Assembly: GCA_963742405.1 (NCBI GenBank) | Contig: CAVUMB010000003.1 | Span: 1 to 64,000 of the forward strand | Length of the DNA stretch: 64,000 bases | Direction of reading: 5' to 3' | Source: JAGVSR01 sp963742405 | GTDB taxonomy: Bacteria > Pseudomonadota > Alphaproteobacteria > Rhizobiales > Hyphomicrobiaceae | Part shown: piece by piece, positions 18,612 through 27,561 of the stretch | How positions within the stretch are numbered: the stretch's first letter is position 1 | Layout of the letters: each line of letters starts with the position of its first letter | The notes under the pieces: generated by a model | The model's input: only the letters and a program-made list of their open reading frames with translations | The model's database searches: none | Told to the model about the DNA's origin: nothing | Made by a program: the position numbers and the translations under genes

Positions 18612-20989
18612 GGTCTCTCAATTTTTTGCTCGGGGCGAGCCAGCTGTGGATCACCCTTGACCGGACCATTGCCCTTACTCAATTGCGCACTCAGTGTCGC
18701 GACGATGAAGTCGGGGTCTGCCGGTTTCGTCAACCACGGTTTGCCTGAATTTCCCAGTATCGTCATTGTTTCTAAATCGGTACCGCCCGATAGAATCAGC
18801 GTTGGAATGGTCCTCCCTAGCCGTTCACCCATGCGGTCGATGAACTGTACTCCGGTTTCCAAACCCCTCAGATCAAAGTCGATGATGGCGGCGTCCACAG
18901 ACAAGCCGCCGATGACGGCGCTCTCTGCATCAGCACTGGAGCCAAAGCCGTATGCCTTATTGCCGCGATCTTCCAGATCTCGGCATAACGCTGTGACAAT
19001 CAGCGCCTCGTCGTCCACCACAAGAATTTTCATCCCTTCAAGCTCGACTCGAACAGATGGAGCCGCCGGTGAAAAGCGGGCTGGGGCTATCGGGTCCAAC
19101 TGAGGCAGCACGATGGAAAATCGTGAACCGTGGCCCAGACGAGTACACAGTTGGATTTTCATCCCTAGAAGATCACAATATCGGCGAGCGATATAAAGTC
19201 CAAGGCCCAGACCGTCGTTCATGCCCATTGCTCGCTCCTCGGTCCTCGCAAACTCTTCGAAAATCCGATCACGCTGTTCGGTCGCCACACCGGGGCCGGT
19301 ATCGTAGACATCGATGACGCATCGACCAGCCCGGCGGCGCGCTGCGAGCATGACGCCACCTGCCCGGGTGAACTTGAAGGCATTTGAGATCAAATTTCGT
19401 AAGATCGTCTCAAATAATGCGGGATCGGTCTCGATAGTCCAGTCCGCGCGGCGGCTGCAGAATTTCAACCCATGCTGCTGAGCCTCAGCTCGAAACCCGA
19501 CGGAAACGCGATCGATGATGTCAGCGACAGAAGCAGTTTGGATATCCGGTTGGATCATTTGGGCGTCGAGCCGTGAAACATTGAGAAGGGCGTCGAACAT
19601 TCCCTTCAATGCCCGCAGCGCTTCCTCCATTTGCTCGACGAGCTTAGGAGCTTCATCTCCACTCACTCGGCGCGATAATGCCCTGGCGAACAGTGTGAGA
19701 GCATGAAGCGGCTGGCGGAGATCGTGGCTCGCGGCGGCCAGAAAGCGGGATTTGCCTTCCGTAGCCGTTTCGGCTTCGGCTTTGGCGCGCTTAAGCCTGA
19801 CGTTCTGGTCTTCAAGCTGTTTCGTCCGCTCGTGGACCTGCCCTTCGAGCGATAGATTCGCTTTGGCGAGCGCAGCCTTCTGCAATGTAAGCTCATTCAC
19901 AAGCGACCGTAGTGAACGAGAAAGTACGCTGACTTCTTGGTAGCCATCGATCTGCGCGATTTCTGCTTGCTTTCCGAGTCTCAAATCCTCGGCAGCAGAA
20001 GCGAGCCGCAGCAATGGTCGTGACAGTCTGCCAGCAACTAACCAGGCGCCGAGCGTCGCGACCGCCGCGAATAGGGTTCCCCACCGAACGATGTCGCTGC
20101 GGAGTTTTATAACGGACGCAAACGCCTCATTTCGCTTCTCGCGTACGATGACGATCCAGTGAAGACCGTTGTATGATTGATATCCGTCGCTGATTGAGAA
20201 ACCGGTCAAATAGGAATCACCGTCTTGCCAGACTTCTGTAGCGTAGTCTGCCTGGCCAGACTTGGCCGATCGGATACTTGGCAGATTGATGATCGTACCA
20301 ATGTAATTGGATGGTCCAATGATCACTTTCATGCTCTCGTTCAGGATGAGCACATCCAATTTGTCGTTGTTCGCCAGCCCTCCAATGAGACCGTCCCTGA
20401 TTTCTTCAGCCCAGCCGGAACTCAGCTGTGAACCCAACACCCCAACGGCATCGGGATCAAGCGAGGGCACGGGAACTGAGATGCTGAGAAAATTTCTGTT
20501 TAAGGCGGGGCCGTGCTCGTAAGCACTCCGAACCACGTTTGTAACACTGGCCTCACCGACATAATCTGCGAGCAATCCTTTTTCGAACCACGCCTCGCCG
20601 GACGCGCGGACTGTATCACTTCCGTCGCTGGTGCTGCTGATTATGACGCCATCGCGCCTAGCGTAACCCACCCAAGGGAAATCCCGGTTTGCGGCCTGAA
20701 ATCTTGTCAACGCCAGCTTCTTCGCCTCGACCGAAACGGAAGCATCTGACAATTGGGAAACGCTGGCGAGTGTCTTCAGATCCTCAAGTTTTCCGTACAT
20801 GGCGCGGTCTAGTTTGTCCTGCGCTGCGTCCGCTAATTGGGCAAGAGAAAGCCCGATTGCCCTTTCCAGCCGATCAACAGCGTCACGCTCGATGACATAA
20901 GAAATGCCGAGGGTCAGCGTCAATACGATGATCGAGGTTGCTACCGCTATGAGCGTTCTGAGGCGGAATATGGCCATACCGAATTTCAA
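18608..20989 (-). CDS. Hybrid sensor histidine kinase with C-terminal receiver
   Basis: 793 residues. An N-terminal membrane helix (residues about 8-32) and a second near 325-345 bracket a long periplasmic sensor of the dCache type (YARRDGVIISST, GEAWFEKGL, LHWIVIVREKRNEAF). HAMP and a coiled coil follow, then the kinase core: H422 in AASHDLRQPLHAL, N-box RNLISNAFKFT, and G-boxes DTGPGV and GLGLGLYIARR. The C-terminal receiver has KILVVDDEALIV, phospho-Asp704 in IIDFDLRG and KPADPD. The phosphorelay therefore probably runs through its own receiver or directly to the coupled NarL-type protein. Two TAGRCC-type sites lie 77-126 bp upstream of its start. Confidence 0.9.
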   Translation of the reverse strand: MKFGMAIFRLRTLIAVATSIIVLTLTLGISYVIERDAVDRLERAIGLSLAQLADAAQDKLDRAMYGKLEDLKTLASVSQLSDASVSVEAKKLALTRFQAANRDFPWVGYARRDGVIISSTSDGSDTVRASGEAWFEKGLLADYVGEASVTNVVRSAYEHGPALNRNFLSISVPVPSLDPDAVGVLGSQLSSGWAEEIRDGLIGGLANNDKLDVLILNESMKVIIGPSNYIGTIINLPSIRSAKSGQADYATEVWQDGDSYLTGFSISDGYQSYNGLHWIVIVREKRNEAFASVIKLRSDIVRWGTLFAAVATLGAWLVAGRLSRPLLRLASAAEDLRLGKQAEIAQIDGYQEVSVLSRSLRSLVNELTLQKAALAKANLSLEGQVHERTKQLEDQNVRLKRAKAEAETATEGKSRFLAAASHDLRQPLHALTLFARALSRRVSGDEAPKLVEQMEEALRALKGMFDALLNVSRLDAQMIQPDIQTASVADIIDRVSVGFRAEAQQHGLKFCSRRADWTIETDPALFETILRNLISNAFKFTRAGGVMLAARRRAGRCVIDVYDTGPGVATEQRDRIFEEFARTEERAMGMNDGLGLGLYIARRYCDLLGMKIQLCTRLGHGSRFSIVLPQLDPIAPARFSPAAPSVRVELEGMKILVVDDEALIVTALCRDLEDRGNKAYGFGSSADAESAVIGGLSVDAAIIDFDLRGLETGVQFIDRMGERLGRTIPTLILSGGTDLETMTILGNSGKPWLTKPADPDFIVATLSAQLSKGNGPVKGDPQLARPEQKIERP

Positions 20990-21065
20990 TCATAGTTAGG
21001 AGGGTGGGGGACTGGTGGTCGCCGCCGTCAGCTGGTCAATCAATCGAAGTAGCACCACCTAACAA

Positions 21066-21115
21066 TAGACCATCCGGCCTAGTGAAGGTCTGCGCAAACT
21101 AGGCCATCAGGAAGA
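21066..21115. promoter_or_regulatory. Palindromic site and half-site between kinase and HTH genes
   Basis: TAGACC-ATCC-GGCCTA at 21066-21081 matches the motif upstream of the Crp/Fnr and receiver genes. TAGGCC at 21100-21105, followed by a degenerate right arm, is a half-site. Both lie between the divergent hybrid kinase (start 20989) and the small HTH gene (start 21204). Confidence 0.55.
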
Positions 21116-21203
21116 ATAGCGTCGAGCAGCCCTCCGGTGCACGTTTTGCAAGCCAGCGGTTCTCAGCTGGTCAGTTAAAATGTCCACCCCTAGGAGTTGC
21201 AAA

Positions 21204-21536
21204 ATGCAGACCCCACAAAAGGCGACCGCCACCGGAACCGTAGCGGCCCGGTCGCCTGATCAAGTTCGGCGTATTGCCCAAACCGAGCAGCTCGCGGCCT
21301 TTCTTCTCCACCACCATCATCTGAATGCTGACGACAAGATGGGATCGGGCCAGTTCTCGGTGGAAGTTAAGGGCAATCGCCAAGTCGCCGAACATCTAGG
21401 CATATCTCATGATGATCTGGAGCGAAGTTATGAAACACTCTCTAAGGACAATGTGATCAAGCGGCATGGCGAGTATCGCATCGAGATACTCAACAAGGCG
21501 CGTCTCACGGAACTCGCCAGCAAGGCGAAGCATTGA
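21204..21536 (+). CDS. Stand-alone Crp-type winged-HTH protein
   Basis: ATG 21204 is chosen because AGGAG lies 7 bp before it; an in-frame ATG at 21180 has no such site. The 110-residue protein corresponds to the C-terminal DNA-binding part of a Crp/Fnr regulator. A dimer-like helix (TEQLAAFLLHHHHLNADD) is followed by MGSGQFSVEVKGNRQVAEHL, GISHDDLERSYETLSKDNVI as helix-turn-helix and KRHGEYRIEILNKARLTELA as wing. No cyclic-nucleotide barrel is present. The recognition helix is non-canonical, as in the full-length Crp/Fnr protein at 16375. It may compete with or partner that protein at shared sites; this is inference. Confidence 0.75.
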   Translation: MQTPQKATATGTVAARSPDQVRRIAQTEQLAAFLLHHHHLNADDKMGSGQFSVEVKGNRQVAEHLGISHDDLERSYETLSKDNVIKRHGEYRIEILNKARLTELASKAKH

Positions 21537-21748
21537 ATCGATCGAGTTGGGTGCAGCCGCTCTGACCACCAGATGAGTGAGCGGCCTCCGCAGAATTGGC
21601 CCTCTTTCCGCCTGCAATTCGGAAGCGCAAGGCTAGAGGCGCACGCGCGGAAGTAGATTGAAATGAGCGAACGCACGCGGCGGAATCGTTCGACCCACTT
21701 GTAGACACACGAACTACCGCTCGTAAGCGCATGTTCCAATCAACCCGT

Positions 21749-21850
21749 CGAGGCAACTCCCTCCCTCTCTTCGCGCCCCGCGAAGTGCGTTGCCTCGTTC
21801 GAAGGGGCCTGGCTCCCCCGCGCCGGGCCCCGACTCTTTTTCGTTTTTAG
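21749..21850 (+). ncRNA. Candidate structured small RNA with exposed CCUCC motif
   Basis: CGAGGCAAC (21749-21757) pairs perfectly with GTTGCCTCG (21789-21797). Inside, CTTCGCG (21769-21775) pairs perfectly with CGCGAAG (21779-21785) over a CCC loop. The left internal loop is pyrimidine-only (TCCCTCCCTCT) and contains CCTCC, which is complementary to a Shine-Dalgarno core. A GC-rich terminator follows directly (21804-21847). Hairpins with exposed CCUCC are known in alphaproteobacterial trans-acting RNAs. It could also be the structured 3' end of the mRNA from 21204-21536. No promoter was confidently seen. Confidence 0.5.
21804..21847 (+). terminator. Intrinsic terminator
   Basis: GGGGCCTGGC (21804-21813) pairs with GCCGGGCCCC (21822-21831, one T-G pair), and CTTTTTCGTTTTT follows. 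Strong GC stem plus U-tract on the plus strand; it ends the small HTH transcript and/or the candidate RNA before it. Confidence 0.75.
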
Positions 21851-21874
21851 TTGTGTCTCGCCGACCGTTGCTTG

Positions 21875-21903
21875 ATGCAAGCCAGCCTCGGAATGGCTTG
21901 CAT
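21875..21903. repeat. Perfect 10-bp inverted repeat
   Basis: ATGCAAGCCA (21875-21884) and TGGCTTGCAT (21894-21903) with a 9-nt loop. No T-run follows on either strand. It lies just past the terminator, making a third strong dyad within 155 bp. Confidence 0.6.
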
Positions 21904-22745
21904 TCACTGATCGGCGCCCACCGATTGGCCCACGGGCCATTTAGTCATGGCACCTCTATCAGCTAAAGGCTGTGTGGACGACAACGTTCAGCGTTCTGGG
22001 TGGGCATTTCCGCAAGTAGCCTGACGCTGACGAACGACGTCGAATTTTCGGTAGCTCCACCTGAGGGCAAAGGTGTCATACCAAAAAGCGCGGCAGACTT
22101 TCGACTAGCAGCGTTCTGCCACCAGACGATTGCGACACTCAACCTTACGAAACTGTATTCGGGCGACAATGTCGGGAACAATGATCTAACTCTCGTTTTC
22201 ATGCTAGCGATGTCCTGGAGGAACGACATGTTGCACCATGTGCCCAGAAAAATCTTTGAAGTGGCGGAGTTTGCCGCCTTGACTTTACCCGCGTGCGCCT
22301 CAGGTACGAGCCAGCCTGTCGAGTAAAGGCTCGCGGGAGAGGCGCGATGAGTTTCTTGGCCAAGTACCAGCACGACGCGGCCGCGGCATCCGCTAAGTCG
22401 CCTCAGTACAAGAAGCTGTCGGGTGCAGCCCGTAACAGTTCCGAGAAGAAATGCGTCAACGATGTCGTCGGCGTGTCGAACGGGATCTAGAGTTTGAATT
22501 ATCAATATGTCGAGTTGAGCGCGCTAAGTTGGTAAAGGCTGATCCACATCGTTTTCAGTCGCTGCCTCAGGAGCCGACACGTGCATTGCGGCGAATTGGT
22601 TGTCGACGTCATGCGCCGGTCATTGATGCGTTGCAGCCTTTGCTGGGCTTCGTCGCTTTCAGCATTGCGGCGAAAGGCGGTTTGCTGCGTCCCAACTGCG
22701 GCGGGCACGACGCAGTGATTTTTCCTCCACCACAATTAAACTGAT
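21904..22745. other. About 840 bp without a recognised gene
   Basis: Open frames at 22000-22326 (plus, 108 codons) and 21963-22505 (minus, 180 codons) overlap on opposite strands. Neither has a known motif or good ribosome site, so I call neither. The right end serves as leader for mprF at 22746. Confidence 0.4.
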
Positions 22746-25451
22746 ATGGCCCGATCCATCACATCAGGGACTAGAGAGCGAGCGGCCGTCTTGGCGGCTG
22801 ATGCCGGAGTGACGTATGAGGATTTCAAATCCGCGAACAAGAACGCGGGTTTGGATTCAGCGATTGCACCATCTTGGCTGGAGCACCATTTTCCCGGTGA
22901 CATTGTCAGCTGGATTGGAGCTGCAATCGCCGTCGTGGTGTTCGTTGCGATCGGCTACGCCGTTTTCATGGAACTCGAGACCGTCACGTGGTCACAGGTT
23001 CGCCATGCCAGCGAAGCAATCGGATGGACCGATATAGCAATCGCAACCGGCGCGACCGCCCTCTCCTACATGGCGCTTATGTGTTACGACGTTTTGGCTT
23101 TACGACAGGTCGGGCGTCGAGACCTTCCGCTCCGTCTTGTCGCGCTGACATCCTTTATTGCCCACGCACTCACATTTTCTCTTGGTTTCGGCGCTCTCAC
23201 CGGCGGTGCAGTACGGCTCCGTCTCTATGGCTCCGCCGGTCTCGCGCCTGAAAAGGTGCTGGGCGTCGGCATCCTTTGCTCACTTACGTTCTGGATGGGT
23301 CTTGCCGCGGTCACGGGGGTCACGCTCGTCGCGGAGCCGCAAGCGGTGCACACCCTAGCAGGTGTCGGGGCATGGACCTCACGAGGGATCGGCCTCGCCA
23401 TCATCGCGTTGATCGGGGGGTGGATCGCGTGGTCCACAATGCGGCCAGTCTCGGTGCAGGTTCACGGCTGGTCACTTCCGCTTCCTGGCACCGCCGCGGC
23501 GACAGGATCAATTCTTATCGGCGCCATGGACACGATCGCAGCGGCGCTAGCCCTCTGGGTCCTGCTGCCGGCAGGAGCCGAAGTTTCGTTCTCTCACTTC
23601 CTTGTTGTCTTTGCAGTCGCGACGGTCATTGGCGTGGTGAGCCATGTTCCCGGCGGACTCGGGGTGTTTGACGGCCTCATCATTCTTGGGCTTCCGCAGG
23701 TGCCAGAGCCCGCGATGCTCGCATCGCTCATCCTATTCCGGCTCATCTATTATGTCTTACCGTTCATTCTCTCCGCTGCGCTCCTGTCGTTCTATGAAGC
23801 GAGGCAGCAATCGGCGGTCCTGCACCGGAACGTCGTCGCCGTCGCCGCGATGGCGACCCCGCTTCTGCCCGCCGTAACGGCGACCGCCGTGTTTATCGGC
23901 GGCCTCGTCCTGCTCATTTCCGGCGCTCTGCCTGCGGAAGCAGATCGTCTGGCGACGCTGCGGGCTATCCTTCCACTGCCGTTCGTCGAGGCGTCGCATT
24001 TCTTCGCCAGCATCATCGGAAGCCTACTTCTTATCATAGCACATGGTCTCCTCGCGCGGCTCCGGACCGCCTGGGCTACAGCCATCGCCCTCCTGTTCGC
24101 CGGCGCCACGTTCTCACTGGCCAAGGGCGTCGATTACGAAGAAGCGATCATCTGCCTATGCGTCATCGGGCTTTTGCTTGTCAGCCGCCGTCATTTCTAT
24201 CGCCGCGGCGGCATCTTCACGGGCCGCACCTCTGCGTTGGACATCGTCGCGATTTTTGCGGCCGTTGGCATCTCGATGTGGCTTGGGATTACAGTTTATT
24301 GGGACGTGGATTACACGAACTCGCTGTGGTGGGATTTCGCTTATCACGGCGACGCGCCCCGCTTTCTCCGCGCGAGCCTCGGCGTTGCGGTCTTGCTTCT
24401 CATTGTCACCGTCTATCACCTTGTGCATCGCACTAGCGCGATCCGCCATCTGGCGACTGCCGCGGAACGCGGACGAGCGAAGGCCCTCGTTGCCACGGCG
24501 TCGCGCGCGGAGGCGCATCTTGCGCAACTGGGGGACAAGCTGTTCCTGTTCTCCGACGACAGTTTCGTAATGTATGGCGTCCAGGGCTCGAGCTGGATCG
24601 CGATGGGCGATCCCGTGGCGTCGTCGCCAGAGGACACGCTTGATCTCGTCTGGCGGTACAAGGAACTCGTCGACAGACACCGGGGCAAACCGGTCTTCTA
24701 TCAAATCTCCTCGGATTGGCTGCCGGTCTATCTCGATGCCGGGTTCTCGCTAATCAAACTAGGAGAAGAAGCCTGGGTCGATCTGAAGACGTTCACCATC
24801 GAAGGCGGTGCAGGGCGAAAGCTGCGCCAGACATTCGCGAAAGCGCAGCGGTCGGACGCGAGCGTCGAAATCGTGACACGCGACAAGCTGATACCCTTTA
24901 TAGATGAGCTTCGAGACGTCTCGGATGAATGGCTCACGACGCGCGGTACAGCCGAAAAGGGTTTCTCACTTGGCTTTTGGTCGGATGACTACATGGTTCA
25001 GAACGATGTCGCGATCGTGCGTCACGCAGGCCGTATCGTCGCCTTCGCCAACATCTGGATGACGGCCGACAAGAGCGAGTTCACGATCGATCTGATGCGA
25101 CACCGCCCCCATGCTCCGCCAGGCGTCATGGACCTCCTCTTCATCACCCTGATGCTGGAGGCCAAAGCGCAAGGTTACAGATGGTTCAACCTAGGAATGG
25201 CGCCGCTTGCGGGGTTACCGCAGCATCGGCTCGCCTCGATGTGGTCGCACCTCGGCACACTGTTTTCACGCCACGCCGACCGCTACTATAACTTCGAAGG
25301 GTTGCGCGCATTCAAGAGCAAATTCAACCCGGAATGGCGATCGAAGTATTTGGCTTATCCCGGCGGACTGTCGCTCGCTCAGGTTCTCATCGACGTCGTC
25401 GCCCTGATCGGCGAAAGCCCGAAGCGCGCTGCGCGCAGGAGTACGTCTTGA
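22746..25451 (+). CDS. mprF: Bifunctional lysylphosphatidylglycerol synthetase/flippase (MprF/LpiA)
   Basis: 901 residues. The N-terminal two thirds is a multi-helix flippase domain, with GFGALTGGAVRLRLYG and VSHVPGGLGVFDGLIILGLP as typical MprF signatures. A cytosolic DUF2156 transferase follows from about residue 590, with FSDDSFVMYGVQGSSWIAMG, VFYQISSDWLPVY, FTIDLMRH and YRWFNLGMAPLAGL. MprF transfers lysine from Lys-tRNA to phosphatidylglycerol and flips the product outward, lowering surface negative charge. In rhizobia the orthologue lpiA is acid-inducible and cotranscribed with acvB. Here the next gene is acvB with an overlapping start, so the same operon is present. Confidence 0.92.
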   Translation: MARSITSGTRERAAVLAADAGVTYEDFKSANKNAGLDSAIAPSWLEHHFPGDIVSWIGAAIAVVVFVAIGYAVFMELETVTWSQVRHASEAIGWTDIAIATGATALSYMALMCYDVLALRQVGRRDLPLRLVALTSFIAHALTFSLGFGALTGGAVRLRLYGSAGLAPEKVLGVGILCSLTFWMGLAAVTGVTLVAEPQAVHTLAGVGAWTSRGIGLAIIALIGGWIAWSTMRPVSVQVHGWSLPLPGTAAATGSILIGAMDTIAAALALWVLLPAGAEVSFSHFLVVFAVATVIGVVSHVPGGLGVFDGLIILGLPQVPEPAMLASLILFRLIYYVLPFILSAALLSFYEARQQSAVLHRNVVAVAAMATPLLPAVTATAVFIGGLVLLISGALPAEADRLATLRAILPLPFVEASHFFASIIGSLLLIIAHGLLARLRTAWATAIALLFAGATFSLAKGVDYEEAIICLCVIGLLLVSRRHFYRRGGIFTGRTSALDIVAIFAAVGISMWLGITVYWDVDYTNSLWWDFAYHGDAPRFLRASLGVAVLLLIVTVYHLVHRTSAIRHLATAAERGRAKALVATASRAEAHLAQLGDKLFLFSDDSFVMYGVQGSSWIAMGDPVASSPEDTLDLVWRYKELVDRHRGKPVFYQISSDWLPVYLDAGFSLIKLGEEAWVDLKTFTIEGGAGRKLRQTFAKAQRSDASVEIVTRDKLIPFIDELRDVSDEWLTTRGTAEKGFSLGFWSDDYMVQNDVAIVRHAGRIVAFANIWMTADKSEFTIDLMRHRPHAPPGVMDLLFITLMLEAKAQGYRWFNLGMAPLAGLPQHRLASMWSHLGTLFSRHADRYYNFEGLRAFKSKFNPEWRSKYLAYPGGLSLAQVLIDVVALIGESPKRAARRSTS

Positions 25452-26824
25452 AACACTCAGCACGAAATCTTCTCATATTTTTGAGCTTCCTCACCTTCGC
25501 AGGGTCCGCGTACGCAACAGATCAGAAACGGCACGTGACGGTGACCCTGGATCTGATCGGGACCGTCGATGTGGTCGCGCCTGCTGGCGACCCCACGGCA
25601 TTCGTGATCTCCATTTCCGACATGGATGGCATTACACCTGCTCGACGCGCCGAAGCAGACCAACTTGTCTCGCGCGGTGCCGCCGTCGCCCTTGTCGAAA
25701 TAAACGAATTCATAAGGCGGCAAGCGGCGAGCGACGACGTCGAGTGCCACTATTCCTTCGGCGACTTGGAAGACATGGCGCATGCAGCGCAGCGGGAATT
25801 ACACACTCCGGACTGGCTTTGGCCTGTCATGATCGGCACAGGAAGCGGAGGAACGGCAGCTTATCTGAGTATTGCCCAGGCACCAGACAACACAGCGGCA
25901 GGCGCTGTCAGCATCGGCTTCAACCAAAACTTCAAGTCGAAGTTGCCGTTCTGTCCCGGCGCGCCCGATCGCGGTAAATCGCTCGACGGCTACTCGTATG
26001 CGCCCATGACCGATTTACCGGGCCGTTGGACACTCGTGACGCCCGCTAACCCGGACGATATCCAACAACGATTTCTATTTGCGAGCCGAGGTACGAAATC
26101 GGTCGTGGCATCGGGCGGCGCACAAGACGACCTTTTCAAATCCGCGGCCGACGCAGTGTTCGAGATTGCGGCTCTGCCCAAACCTACCCTCAGCAGTATT
26201 CCCCTGGTCGAATTGCCTGCAAGTGGCACGGCACGCGCCATCTTCATTCTGATCTCCGGCGACGGCGGCTGGCGCGACATCGACAAGCAGATCGGCGAGT
26301 TCCTAAGCCGCCACGGGGTCGGGGTCGTCGGCATCGACAGCTTGCGCTACTTCTGGAAGAAAAAATCGCCTCAGGAGATTGCATCGGATCTAAACCAAGT
26401 CGTCGACTACTATACGAAACATTGGAATGCCTCGCTCGTCAGCATCGGCGGATTTTCTTTCGGCGCCGACGTCATTCCACTGGCGTGGAAGCATTTGAAT
26501 TCCGATTCACATAAGGCGATTAATAACATCGTCCTACTCGGGCTGGAACCGACGGCCGCTCTGGAAGTAACCGTGAGCGGCTGGCTTGGAGTTGGTGACT
26601 CACATGAAATCGATGTGCGGCCATATCTCGCGACTTTGCCGAAGGAAAAGACGATGTGCTTTTATGGCGCGAGCGAGAAGAGCGAGGCCGACACGGCCTG
26701 CATTTTTAAAGAGCTTAATGGAGCGAAGCGGCTCGAACGGCCCGGCGGGCATCATTATGACGGCGATTATGAATCAGTCGCGCGGATCATTCTCGAAGCG
26801 GTGACTTCCGCTCCAAAGCCATGA
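25448..26824 (+). CDS. acvB: AcvB-type periplasmic lysyl-PG hydrolase / VirJ-domain protein
   Basis: TTG at 25448 is the likely start: it overlaps the mprF stop (TTGA) and opens a signal peptide (KHSARNLLIFLSFLTFAGS, cleaved near AYA). The protein is about 458 residues. The C-terminal half is a VirJ-like alpha/beta hydrolase: FILISGDGGWRDIDKQ, VGIDSLRYFW, the nucleophile motif GGFSFGADVIPL and PGGHHYDGDY with the catalytic His. The N-terminal half is a related, divergent domain with GTGSGGTAAYLS. Agrobacterium AcvB hydrolyses lysyl-phosphatidylglycerol, so MprF and AcvB form an opposing synthesis/degradation pair that tunes surface charge. Confidence 0.9.
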   Translation: MKHSARNLLIFLSFLTFAGSAYATDQKRHVTVTLDLIGTVDVVAPAGDPTAFVISISDMDGITPARRAEADQLVSRGAAVALVEINEFIRRQAASDDVECHYSFGDLEDMAHAAQRELHTPDWLWPVMIGTGSGGTAAYLSIAQAPDNTAAGAVSIGFNQNFKSKLPFCPGAPDRGKSLDGYSYAPMTDLPGRWTLVTPANPDDIQQRFLFASRGTKSVVASGGAQDDLFKSAADAVFEIAALPKPTLSSIPLVELPASGTARAIFILISGDGGWRDIDKQIGEFLSRHGVGVVGIDSLRYFWKKKSPQEIASDLNQVVDYYTKHWNASLVSIGGFSFGADVIPLAWKHLNSDSHKAINNIVLLGLEPTAALEVTVSGWLGVGDSHEIDVRPYLATLPKEKTMCFYGASEKSEADTACIFKELNGAKRLERPGGHHYDGDYESVARIILEAVTSAPKP

Positions 26825-26850
26825 GGGGCCAGATCCGCAGCTTTCGTCAG

Positions 26851-27561
26851 CTAGTCGAGATGCGCCAGCCGGTGTGTGAAGTCGCGCGCGAACTTCGAAA
26901 TTTCCGAAGCGATGTAAATGCCTCGGCCTCCTAACTCGTGACCTCCTTCCAACTCAATCAACCGCGCCTTTGAAAGGTAGCGGCTCGGGCAACTGGAATA
27001 GCCGCTAAGCCGTTCGTCACGTCCATAGACGCACATCAGCCGATCGGCAGGCAGGCGCGAATGATGCTCTGCTAGCGGCGTCATCGGATGCTCGCGTGGG
27101 TCGTAGCGGTCTGTCGGATCGACGATCGTCGACCCGGAATGGGTCGGAGCGATAAGTGAGATCGTCACCACGCGGTCCCGGATCTCCGGCGTCAATTCGG
27201 GCCAGAGCAGCGGTAGCAAGTCCGCTCCGAACGAATAACCAACGAGAATGATAGGGCGCCGCCCGTCCAACGTCGCTTCGATATCGTGGGTGATCTGGGA
27301 AACGGAATGGGCCGCGGAGAAGGCGACGCGGCTATCGATGCCCGAGACGGACATGCGTTGCACCATGAACCCGGCCGCCAAATCACTCTCGATCTCGCCC
27401 CAGCCCCCATCGCCAGAAATGAGGACCACGCTCGCCCGGAATGCCCCAGTCGAGTCGGGAGAAAGTACGACCGTTTCGCCCGCCTGGGAGGACCCTGCTC
27501 CGCAATGGCCGATCAAGGCCATCAATGTGAATGCCGCAAGGACCGAAACAGAGCGGCTCAT
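26851..27561 (-). CDS. VirJ-like periplasmic alpha/beta hydrolase (short paralogue)
   Basis: ATG 27561 begins a signal peptide (MSRSVSVLAAFTLMALIGHC); a longer frame from 27696 adds residues unlike the family. The 236-residue protein aligns with the C-terminal half of AcvB: SVVLISGDGGWGEIESDLAA, VSGIDSRVAF, nucleophile motif LVGYSFGADLLPLLW, MCVYGRDE and a His in LEGGHELGG. It is convergent with acvB, 26 bp apart. Agrobacterium VirJ is the Ti-plasmid counterpart of AcvB; no vir or type IV secretion genes are present here, so a chromosomal lipid or envelope role is more likely. Confidence 0.85.
   Translation of the reverse strand: MSRSVSVLAAFTLMALIGHCGAGSSQAGETVVLSPDSTGAFRASVVLISGDGGWGEIESDLAAGFMVQRMSVSGIDSRVAFSAAHSVSQITHDIEATLDGRRPIILVGYSFGADLLPLLWPELTPEIRDRVVTISLIAPTHSGSTIVDPTDRYDPREHPMTPLAEHHSRLPADRLMCVYGRDERLSGYSSCPSRYLSKARLIELEGGHELGGRGIYIASEISKFARDFTHRLAHLD

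Noticed and set aside
21428..21767. Minus-strand frames with a VYKWVERF segment, faintly like an IS481-type transposase N-terminus
   Set aside because: Only a few residues match, no terminal repeats or catalytic DDE part are seen, and the region is better explained by the structured RNA and terminator.
22000..22326. 108-codon frame on the plus strand
   Set aside because: No ribosome site, no family resemblance and an overlapping 180-codon frame on the other strand; typical of chance frames in GC-rich DNA.
26851..27561. VirJ similarity as a sign of a type IV secretion or Ti-like region
   Set aside because: No vir, trb or coupling-protein genes are present; the gene lies beside chromosomal mprF-acvB, whose AcvB is the chromosomal relative of VirJ.
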